Assembly: GCA_022708005.1 (NCBI GenBank)
Contig: JAKIZN010000115.1
Coordinates: 1-6,057 of the forward strand
Length of the DNA stretch: 6,057 nt
Reading direction: 5' to 3'
Source of the DNA: Bacteroidota bacterium
Lineage (GTDB): Bacteria > Bacteroidota > Ignavibacteria > Kapaibacteriales > UBA2268
The notes under the pieces are model-generated. The model saw only the letters and a list, made by a program, of their open reading frames with translations. It had not been told where the DNA came from and ran no database searches. The position numbers were made by a program, and so were the translations under genes. This document shows, piece after piece, positions 1 to 5,686 of the stretch; position 1 is the stretch's first letter, and every line of letters starts with the position of its first letter.

Positions 1-448
1 TGTCATCGCCAACAAGCCCATTCCCACGAGTAACGGCATATTTAAGCATACCGTCCTCATAAGTAAGGCTAATTGCTACTCCGTCATATTTTAGCTCTGA
101 TGTAACGGCAAACTCTTCGCCTTCAAGTCCATCTGCAACACGCCTGAAAAAGTCTTGCACTTCCCCAATAGTGTAAGTATTAGCAAGGGAAAGCATAGGC
201 GTTTGGTGCTTGATTTGCTTAAACTCTTTTTGTGGCTCGCCGCTAACTCTATTAGTCGGCGAATCCGCCCTTTTCAATGCTGGATATTTAGTTTCTAATT
301 CGGCTAACTCGTTAAATAGCATATCGTAATCATAGTCGCTAACGAGCGGGTCGGCATTGGTATAATAAGCAATGTCGTATTTATTGATAAGCTCTATTAG
401 CTCATTTATTCGCTCTTTTGCGTCAAAATCATTAAATAATGCGTCCAT
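1..448 (-). CDS. ligA: NAD-dependent DNA ligase LigA, N-terminal part (cut by left edge)
   Basis: This is the N-terminal 149 residues of the ligase that seals nicks in replication and repair using NAD+. The protein runs off the left edge, so the OB-fold, zinc finger, HhH and BRCT domains are not visible. Domain Ia (about residues 1-70) carries the NMN-binding pattern Y28-Y29...D38-Y41-D42, matching E. coli Y22/H23/D32/Y35/D36; Tyr at the second position also occurs in other LigA proteins. The segment HQTPMLSLANTY (81-92) is family-typical. The adenylation motif ELKYDGVAIS places the AMP-accepting lysine at K120, followed by TRGNGLVGDD (140-149). The ATG at 448 is preceded by GGTGAT, which pairs with the 16S tail at workable spacing (six bases from GG to ATG). 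The gene is separated from the upstream peptidase by 354 bases and a likely terminator, so it is probably transcribed on its own. One oddity is TRGNG where most LigA proteins have TRGDG. Confidence 0.96.
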   Translation of the reverse strand, partial: MDALFNDFDAKERINELIELINKYDIAYYTNADPLVSDYDYDMLFNELAELETKYPALKRADSPTNRVSGEPQKEFKQIKHQTPMLSLANTYTIGEVQDFFRRVADGLEGEEFAVTSELKYDGVAISLTYEDGMLKYAVTRGNGLVGDD

Positions 449-538
449 ATATCACCCAAATATTGACAAGTATTCGCGAGCAAGAAAGCCTAAATTGCCC
501 TCCAGCGGTTTGAAATATAACGATACAGCAAGGCGAAA

Positions 539-567
539 AGTTTAAACCCAAATAATGCAATAGACAA
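539..567 (-). promoter_or_regulatory. Possible promoter for ligA
   Basis: On the minus strand, TTGTCT (567-562) is followed after exactly 17 bases by TAAACT (544-539). Each hexamer matches four of six sigma-70 consensus positions. It would start transcription near 531 and leave a leader of about 80 bases before ligA. The match is modest, and Bacteroidota-type organisms use different promoter sequences, so this is only a candidate. The site overlaps the left arm of the 18-bp inverted repeat. Confidence 0.2.
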
Positions 568-644
568 TTATTTCCAATGTATTATTTAGCTTAAAAATAG
601 ATGGAGCTGTCTCAAAAGGGTTCTGATGCATTATTTGGGTTTAA
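542..644. repeat. 18-bp perfect inverted repeat with 67-base spacer
   Basis: The sequence TTAAACCCAAATAATGCA at 542-559 recurs exactly as its reverse complement at 627-644. The arms are too far apart and too AT-rich for a normal terminator. Possible readings are the ends of a small non-autonomous element, a duplicated protein-binding site, or a weak RNA fold in the ligA leader. The spacer contains an insertion-sequence-end-like stretch at 603-617. Confidence 0.75.
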
Positions 645-708
645 GATGAAAATAATCTTGTAAATCTTTGAATCCTGAAAATCATGATTCAGACTGTAAA
701 AATAGATG
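592..708 (+). repeat. 12-base direct repeat pair
   Basis: TAAAAATAGATG occurs at 592-603 and again at 697-708, 105 bases apart. Both copies are followed about nine bases later by TCAAAAG (612-618 and 718-724). The shared layout suggests two related sequences rather than chance, but the bases between the shared blocks differ, and the second copy forms the left arm of the hairpin at 704-736. Confidence 0.5.
654..694 (+). repeat. Short-period repeat block (AATCNTG-like units)
   Basis: Four near-identical heptamers, AATCTTG (654), AATCTTT (663), AATCCTG (671) and AATCATG (680), follow each other at spacings of 9, 8 and 9 bases and end in ATTCAGAC (687-694). From memory, blocks of this kind ending in a TTCAGAC-like sequence are dispersed in many environmental bacterial genomes, including Bacteroidota and Chlorobi relatives. 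That resemblance is unverified here. The block lies just beyond the probable terminator of the peptidase gene and is unlikely to be coding. Confidence 0.5.
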
Positions 709-736
709 TCCTACACTTCAAAAGTGTAGGACATCT
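695..736 (-). terminator. Probable rho-independent terminator of the M16 peptidase transcript
   Basis: A perfect 15-bp stem pairs 704-718 with 722-736 around a three-base loop (719-721). Read on the minus strand, the stem is followed at once by ATTTTTACA (703-695), giving a short T-run. The plus-strand side has no T-run after the stem, so the element works leftwards. It lies 66 bases beyond the peptidase stop codon, the right place to end that transcript and insulate ligA. Confidence 0.65.
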
Positions 737-802
737 GGAAAACACGGATGCTCGAAACTGCTACCTTATGAGGCAGTCCCAAAATAAACGCACAATATAA
801 AC

Positions 803-3739
803 TTAATATTTAAAAATTTGCTCCAACTGTATTTCGCGAACATCTCCGATTTGTCGAAGCACATCGAAATCGAGCATTGATTTATTTGCAAGAATTAAGA
901 ACACAAATTTTTTGTTCTTGATATGCTCGTTGAAAAATAATTCAAGGTCGTCTAACGTAACGGTATCAGTTAGCGAATAAATTAATTTGCGGACATCGTA
1001 ATCGATACCTCTTTCTTTGCTCGCTAAATAATTCCAAAATATATTGGTCTTGCGAATCCTTTCGGAAGCAATTTTCTTTTTCACTCCTTCGCGAGATTGG
1101 TCAAATTGGATGTTAGCTTTAGGCATTTCATTCATCAAATCCAACATCGCGCTAGTAGCGGTTTGTAATTTGTCTGGCTGAGTTCCAACAAATCCAAAGA
1201 CGTAATGCGATTTTTCCGGCTTATCGGGTGTAGTGAAAGCGGCAAATGCGGAGTAAGCAAGTGCGCGAGATTCGCGAATTTCTTGGAATACAATAGACGA
1301 CAGTCCGCCGCCAAAGTATTCGCCGAAAATTCTTGATATTGGCATTAACTCTTTATCGAATTGTTTATCTTTAGAAAATAGCAGCACATTGGCTTGAACC
1401 ATATCATAATCAACGACATACACAATGCTTTCTTCAGTTTCTAATTCTTTAAACTCGGCAGCTGGGGGATAATCTTTCAGCTTGGCTGCATCAGTTTTAT
1501 GAACTCTGCTGATTATATCTGCTGCTGCTTTTGGATCTCTGCCGTAATAAAATAGATAGTGCTTATAGCTCAAAAGATTTTTAATAATATCTGTTAACTC
1601 TTTGGGGTCTATTGCCTTTAACTCCTCTTCGGAAAGTTGATAGGTAAAAGGCGATCTATCGCCATATTTTCCAAAGTCATACATTGCTCCCCATAGAATC
1701 GTATTTTTGTCTAATTTCGCATCAGCCCTATTTTTCAATATACCTTGCACATATTCATTATAAATTTCCTTATCTGGCTTCGCATTAGATAGCGTATGTT
1801 CCAAAAGCGCCAATCCTTTTTCTAAATTCTTTTCAAGCCCACTTATATACACATAGCAGCGGTCATCAGAAACCGAAACGCTCATATTTATTCCAAGTTT
1901 GAAAAATTCTTTGCTCAGAGCGTCTGGAGAATATTTGCTCGTGCCAATATAAGGAAGATAATTAACGGCAAGCTCGGTTTTCAAATCATTGAATTTGCCC
2001 ATATCAAGTATGAAATAAAGCTGAAAAATGTCGTTAATATCATTTCTAATATAATTAAATTCAATGCCCGATGGCAATTTTGATTTGCTAATATCTCTGT
2101 CATAATCCAAAAATACTGGTGAAATAGGCTTGGTCTTCCTATCCATAATTTGCTTATAGAACTCTGAGTGAAGCTCTCTATTCATCGTTACGGCTGTTAT
2201 TTCTGGTTTTTCTACTTTGGTAATATTTTCGTCTTTGCCAGTTCTTTTGTAAACTACTGCATAGTTATTTTTATAATTATCATTTGCGAACTTAACAATA
2301 TCAGCCTTTTTAATTTTTTCGAGTTCGCCTATAAAACTATAATATTTCGACCAATCCTCGTTCATCGTAAAAGAGATAGCAAAAGTATGTGCAATTTGAT
2401 TTGTTTCTTCTGCTTTCATTCTCGATAATTTCAAGTCGTTAATAACAGCTTGAATCAGCCAGTCATCAAATTCTCCTTTTTTTACTTTTTCAATCTCGGC
2501 GAGCAATAAATCTTTGGCTTCTTCTAATGTTTGCCCTTCGCGAGGAGCAATAGTAAATTGATGTGTTGAATAATCAATATTAGCATCTACATAGCAAGAA
2601 GCGTCCAACACTTTTTGCGATTTCACTAAATCTAAATCAATTAGACCCGCCCGCTGATTAGATAAAATCATATTCATAAGCTTCGCTTTTAGCACATCTG
2701 GATGGTTATAACCATTTAAGCGGTAGCCCAATACCATAAATTCTGGACCGGGTCCCAAGACTTCTTCGATAATTGGTGCTTTTATAGGATCTTCTTTCGG
2801 ATGCGTAATTTTAGGTGGATTGCCTTTTTTCAACTTGCCGAAATACTTATCAATTAATGCGATTGTTACTTCAAAATCTAAATCACCCGATAAGCTAACC
2901 GCCATATTATTTGGCACATAGAAATTATCGAAATACTTATGGATATTGACCATTGATGGATTTTTCAGATGCTCTGGGTCGCCTATGACGGTTTGAGTGC
3001 CATAAGGATGCTTTTTGAAAAGTGCGGCATTGAAAACTTTGTCAACTTTATCCCAATCTTCGTCTTGATACATATTGAATTCTTCATAAACAGTCTCAAG
3101 TTCCGTGTGGAATAATCTCAGCACAAGCTCCCCGAACCTTTCACTTTCGATAGCAAGCCATCGCTCGAGTTCATTAGAAGGAATGTCATTAATGTATACA
3201 GTTCTTTCGGTAGAAGTATAAGCGTTTGTCCCTTTAGCGCCAATGCCTGTTATCATTTTGTCGTATTCGTTTGGAATAGCTAGCTTTGCGGCAAGCTGCG
3301 AAACGCTATCTATCAGCTTGTAATAGTATCTCTTTTCTTTTGGCTCTCTTGCGGCTTTATGCTTTTCGAACAAATCCGAAATAGCATCTAACAGCACTCT
3401 TTCTTTATTCCAATCTATAGTTCCAATTTTTGAAGTGCCTTTGAACATCATGTGTTCTAAATAATGCGCCAAGCCAGTAGTTTCTTTCGGATCGTAGGTC
3501 GAACCAGCTTTAACTGCGATATAGGTTTGAATTCGCGGCTCATCTTTCAACTGCCGCAAAAATACAGTTAAGCCATTTTGTAGAGTGTAGATGCGGCAAT
3601 TTAAATTATCGCCGACGACAGTTTGGTATTCATAGCCATTTTTGTCTTTTGCTTTCTGCCATTCATATTTAGCATAGCTTGCAGAATGCAGAGCCACAAA
3701 GACAATTAGTAAAATCAGCGAAGAAAATATTCTTTTCAT
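803..3739 (-). CDS. Exported zinc metallopeptidase, M16 (pitrilysin/insulinase) family
   Basis: This is a full-length two-half M16 peptidase of 978 residues, matching the roughly 900-1000 residues of pitrilysin-type enzymes that degrade peptides in a closed clamshell chamber. Residues 1-23 form a signal peptide (K2-R3, a hydrophobic stretch from about 8 to 17, cleavage after SYA), so it acts in the periplasm or outside; no lipobox cysteine is present. The inverted zinc motif HYLEH gives H92 and H96 as ligands and E95 as the base. ELETVYEE (from residue 213) supplies E213 and the third ligand E220. An insertion of about 40 residues between the motifs is typical of the Bacteroidota-type group. 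The C-terminal half keeps the substrate-binding pair R822 and Y829 in RESRALAY. The reading frame also extends to a TTG at 3751, but the ATG at 3739 gives a cleaner signal peptide and neither start has a clear Shine-Dalgarno sequence. The physiological substrate is unknown. Confidence 0.95.
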   Translation of the reverse strand: MKRIFSSLILLIVFVALHSASYAKYEWQKAKDKNGYEYQTVVGDNLNCRIYTLQNGLTVFLRQLKDEPRIQTYIAVKAGSTYDPKETTGLAHYLEHMMFKGTSKIGTIDWNKERVLLDAISDLFEKHKAAREPKEKRYYYKLIDSVSQLAAKLAIPNEYDKMITGIGAKGTNAYTSTERTVYINDIPSNELERWLAIESERFGELVLRLFHTELETVYEEFNMYQDEDWDKVDKVFNAALFKKHPYGTQTVIGDPEHLKNPSMVNIHKYFDNFYVPNNMAVSLSGDLDFEVTIALIDKYFGKLKKGNPPKITHPKEDPIKAPIIEEVLGPGPEFMVLGYRLNGYNHPDVLKAKLMNMILSNQRAGLIDLDLVKSQKVLDASCYVDANIDYSTHQFTIAPREGQTLEEAKDLLLAEIEKVKKGEFDDWLIQAVINDLKLSRMKAEETNQIAHTFAISFTMNEDWSKYYSFIGELEKIKKADIVKFANDNYKNNYAVVYKRTGKDENITKVEKPEITAVTMNRELHSEFYKQIMDRKTKPISPVFLDYDRDISKSKLPSGIEFNYIRNDINDIFQLYFILDMGKFNDLKTELAVNYLPYIGTSKYSPDALSKEFFKLGINMSVSVSDDRCYVYISGLEKNLEKGLALLEHTLSNAKPDKEIYNEYVQGILKNRADAKLDKNTILWGAMYDFGKYGDRSPFTYQLSEEELKAIDPKELTDIIKNLLSYKHYLFYYGRDPKAAADIISRVHKTDAAKLKDYPPAAEFKELETEESIVYVVDYDMVQANVLLFSKDKQFDKELMPISRIFGEYFGGGLSSIVFQEIRESRALAYSAFAAFTTPDKPEKSHYVFGFVGTQPDKLQTATSAMLDLMNEMPKANIQFDQSREGVKKKIASERIRKTNIFWNYLASKERGIDYDVRKLIYSLTDTVTLDDLELFFNEHIKNKKFVFLILANKSMLDFDVLRQIGDVREIQLEQIFKY

Positions 3740-3788
3740 AGCAATATCCAAATGATTACAAAATAAATATATTGAAAAATATCAGTGT

Positions 3789-3869
3789 CTATTTTTCTTC
3801 CCGCCCGCCCGTCCTTATATCAAAATTTGTTCTGGTGTGTATTTTGGGCTTTCTGTCCCCACTTAGCAT
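3789..3869 (-). CDS. Candidate 26-residue open frame after asd (doubtful)
   Basis: An ATG at 3869, directly behind a very strong Shine-Dalgarno sequence, opens a 26-codon frame ending in TAG at 3789. The product is strongly charged (starting MLSGDRKPK, ending GGREEK) and resembles nothing I know. The Shine-Dalgarno core is only two bases from this ATG, which is too close for efficient initiation. A GTG at 3862 in another frame has better spacing (nine bases) but yields only 15 residues (VGTESPKYTPEQILI as coded). Neither may be translated; the entry is kept because the ribosome site is otherwise unexplained. Confidence 0.18.
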   Translation of the reverse strand: MLSGDRKPKIHTRTNFDIRTGGREEK

Positions 3870-3879
3870 CACCTCCTTA
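3868..3879 (-). promoter_or_regulatory. Very strong Shine-Dalgarno-like sequence overlapping the asd stop codon
   Basis: On the minus strand, TAAGGAGGTGAT begins with the asd stop codon itself and is perfectly complementary to the usual 16S rRNA 3' tail (ATCACCTCCTTA). It is the best ribosome-binding match in the window, yet the next recognised gene, the M16 peptidase, starts about 130 bases further on. Only tiny reading frames begin close behind it. Confidence 0.55.
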
Positions 3880-4866
3880 AATATTGACTTTTTGCAACAA
3901 CTTCTCTGCTATCTGAATAGCGTTTGTAGCCGCTCCTTTTCTAATATTGTCCGACACAATCCATAGTGATATGCCATTGCTGATAGTATTATCTCGCCTT
4001 ATTCTCCCGACATATACCTCATCTTTATTGCGAACAATGTCTGGAGTTGGATATTCATCATTTTTAAGGTCGTCGATAACCACAATCCCTTCGGAATTTT
4101 CAATTAGCTCTCTAATATTTTGCAATTCAAACGGCTTTTCTGTTTCAATATTAACTGCTTCGCAATGGCATGCAAAAAATGGCAGCCTCACGCATGTAGA
4201 AGTGATTTTCATTTCAGCCGCGTGCATAATTTTCTTTGGCTCGAAGTGTAGCTTTACTTCCTCATTTGTATAATCATCATTCGGTTCAGCAGGGTGAAAC
4301 ATAATATTAGAGAAAATTCTATGTTTATCGCCCGTTGGGATGTTATTTATTTCTTTAGTTAGCTTGTCTATGCCTTTTTGCCCAGCACCTGAAATCGACT
4401 GATAGCTTGAAACAACGATTCTTTTAATATTATATAACTTATGTATCGGGTTTGCTACCACAACAAGCGGTATGACGTTACAATTCGGGTTTGCAATAAT
4501 CCCATTATGCTCGAAAATGTCTTCGGGATTAACTTCTGGAACGACCAACGGCACAGATTTATCACGTCGCCAAGCGCTACTATTATCAATAACTACACAA
4601 CCTGATTTTGCAGCCATCGGCGCATATTTTAAACTTGCCGCCGAACCTGCCGAAAACAAAGCAATATCAATGCCATCAAAGGAATTTTCGACAAGCTGCT
4701 CTACTTCATAATCTTTATCCATAAAATTAATGACTTTCCCCGCAGACTTTGGCGATGCAAATAACCTTAAACTGCTATAAGAAAAATTTCTTTCTTTCAG
4801 CACTTGCAGCATAGTTTTGCCGACTAATCCAGTTGCTCCGACAATTGCAATATTAGGTGATTTCAT
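3877..4866 (-). CDS. asd: Aspartate-semialdehyde dehydrogenase
   Basis: The enzyme reduces aspartyl-4-phosphate with NADPH to aspartate semialdehyde, the branch-point precursor of lysine/diaminopimelate, threonine and methionine, in the cytoplasm. The 329-residue product has the usual length. The N-terminal NADP fold shows GATGLVG (G10, G13, G16). VIDNSSAWRRD and VPLVVPEVNPEDI are family hallmarks. NPNCN places the catalytic cysteine at C129, SYQSISGAG gives the conserved Q156, TCVRLP gives substrate-binding R227, and the catalytic histidine is H234. The C-terminus has NGISLWIVSDNIRKGAATNA, close to the family signature. The ATG at 4866 is chosen over a TTG at 4896 because the extra ten residues only precede the nucleotide-binding strand and lie inside ymdB. 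The chosen start overlaps ymdB by 14 bases, suggesting coupled translation; GAGAG upstream is a weak ribosome site. One oddity is ACHCEAV around H234 where GHSEAV is usual. Confidence 0.96.
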   Translation of the reverse strand: MKSPNIAIVGATGLVGKTMLQVLKERNFSYSSLRLFASPKSAGKVINFMDKDYEVEQLVENSFDGIDIALFSAGSAASLKYAPMAAKSGCVVIDNSSAWRRDKSVPLVVPEVNPEDIFEHNGIIANPNCNVIPLVVVANPIHKLYNIKRIVVSSYQSISGAGQKGIDKLTKEINNIPTGDKHRIFSNIMFHPAEPNDDYTNEEVKLHFEPKKIMHAAEMKITSTCVRLPFFACHCEAVNIETEKPFELQNIRELIENSEGIVVIDDLKNDEYPTPDIVRNKDEVYVGRIRRDNTISNGISLWIVSDNIRKGAATNAIQIAEKLLQKVNI

Positions 4867-5671
4867 AAACACTTCTCTCAAAATCTGGCACGGCAAAATG
4901 TTTTATTTCAAGGGCTTGCCCAGTTTCAGAGTCGATTTTTAGATGTACTCCACATAGCCTTGCATCTTTTTCCGCCATTTTGAATTTATGCGCGGTCTGC
5001 AGCAAGAACCTTTTTAACGCCACATCTTTATCTAATCCTAATACAGAGTCATAAGGTCCAGTCATTCCAACGTCAGTGATATATGCAGTGCCGTTTGGCA
5101 TAAGACTGGCGTCGGCTGTTTGGATATGGGTGTGAGTGCCTATCAGTGCAGAAACTCTGCCATCAACATGCCAAGACATAGCTACTTTTTCTGCTGTTGC
5201 TTCGGCGTGAAAATCAACTATGACAATTTTATATTTATCATTAAGTTGCTTCAAGATATGGTCTATTGCACGAAAGGGACAATCTATCGAATACATAAAA
5301 GTTCTGCCTTGTATCTGGACTACGGCGATTTCATTGCCTAATTTCGATTTTGCAACTTTATATCCTCTGCCAACGTTTCCGGGTGGATAATTATACGGTC
5401 TTATAACTCTATCATCTTTTGCGAGCAGTGGCTTGGATTGCCAGTTATCCCATATATGATTGCCAGTAGTGATAACATCTACCCCAAGCGAGTATAATTC
5501 ATTGGCTTCGCTTTCTATAATCCCTTTGCCATTGGTTACGTTCTCTCCATTGACTATTACAAAGTCAGCTTTATACTTGTCTATCAAAGCGGGCAGATGG
5601 CTGCGTACGGCAGACATTCCCGGCTCGCCAACTATGTCGCCGATAAATAAAATGCTGTTGCTAATTGCCAA
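4853..5671 (-). CDS. ymdB: YmdB-family metallophosphoesterase (TIGR00282 type)
   Basis: This 272-residue protein belongs to the YmdB/DR1281 family of dinuclear metal phosphodiesterases. In Bacillus subtilis YmdB hydrolyses 2',3'-cyclic nucleotides and affects biofilm and sporulation decisions; the role in this organism is not known. All metal-site residues appear to be present, in order: D12 in FIGDIVGEPG, E43-N44 in NGENVTNGKG, N71-H72 in TTGNHIWD, H155 in DFHAEATAEK, and H180/H182 in GTHTHIQTAD. There is no signal peptide, so it is cytoplasmic. The start is TTG at 5671: GGAGG lies five bases upstream, and the next in-frame ATG (residue 19) would remove metal ligand D12. It begins 15 bases after the methyltransferase stop and its 3' end overlaps asd, so the three genes are probably cotranscribed. 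Confidence 0.94.
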   Translation of the reverse strand: MAISNSILFIGDIVGEPGMSAVRSHLPALIDKYKADFVIVNGENVTNGKGIIESEANELYSLGVDVITTGNHIWDNWQSKPLLAKDDRVIRPYNYPPGNVGRGYKVAKSKLGNEIAVVQIQGRTFMYSIDCPFRAIDHILKQLNDKYKIVIVDFHAEATAEKVAMSWHVDGRVSALIGTHTHIQTADASLMPNGTAYITDVGMTGPYDSVLGLDKDVALKRFLLQTAHKFKMAEKDARLCGVHLKIDSETGQALEIKHFAVPDFERSVYEIT

Positions 5672-5676
5672 TTATT

Positions 5677-5681
5677 CCTCC
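5677..5681 (-). promoter_or_regulatory. Shine-Dalgarno site that fixes the TTG start of ymdB
   Basis: GGAGG on the minus strand ends five bases before the TTG at 5671, an ideal spacing. It sits in the 15-base gap after the methyltransferase stop codon and is the main evidence for a non-ATG start. Confidence 0.8.
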
Positions 5682-5686
5682 AATTA

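Larger units (their letters stand above)
449..802. other. Intergenic region between the M16 peptidase and ligA, rich in short repeats
   Basis: I see no convincing gene in these 354 bases. From right to left the region holds the end of the peptidase transcript, a strong hairpin (704-736), a row of short AATCNTG-like units (654-694), an 18-bp inverted repeat pair (542-559 and 627-644), a 12-base direct repeat pair (592-603 and 697-708), and the leader of ligA (449 to about 540). The density of repeats in the middle contrasts with the plain coding sequence on both sides and suggests small inserted elements, but none has a transposase or can be delimited with certainty. Confidence 0.7.

Noticed and set aside
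463..468. TTGACA on the plus strand as a promoter -35 box
   Set aside because: No -10-like hexamer stands at the right spacing and no plus-strand gene follows.
757..777. Small hairpin (ACTGCT paired with GGCAGT) just after the peptidase stop
   Set aside because: Only six pairs including a wobble, a large loop and no T-run on either strand; the hairpin at 704-736 is the better terminator.
2168..2428. Plus-strand 86-codon frame inside the M16 peptidase
   Set aside because: Antisense to a conserved gene, composed of Phe/Ile/Cys runs typical of reversed AT-rich coding sequence.
3868..3879. Possible fragment of the 16S rRNA 3' end on the plus strand (ATCACCTCCTTA)
   Set aside because: The match stops at the tail itself; the preceding bases do not resemble the conserved 16S helix, so it reads better as a minus-strand Shine-Dalgarno sequence.
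3772..3966. Plus-strand 64-codon open frame across the asd-peptidase gap
   Set aside because: It runs antisense into asd, has no recognisable domain, and its hydrophobic look comes from reading the opposite strand of charged codons.
3947..4711. Plus-strand open frames inside asd (3947-4273 and 4472-4711)
   Set aside because: They lie wholly antisense to a well-supported enzyme gene and show no family motif; they are frame shadows.
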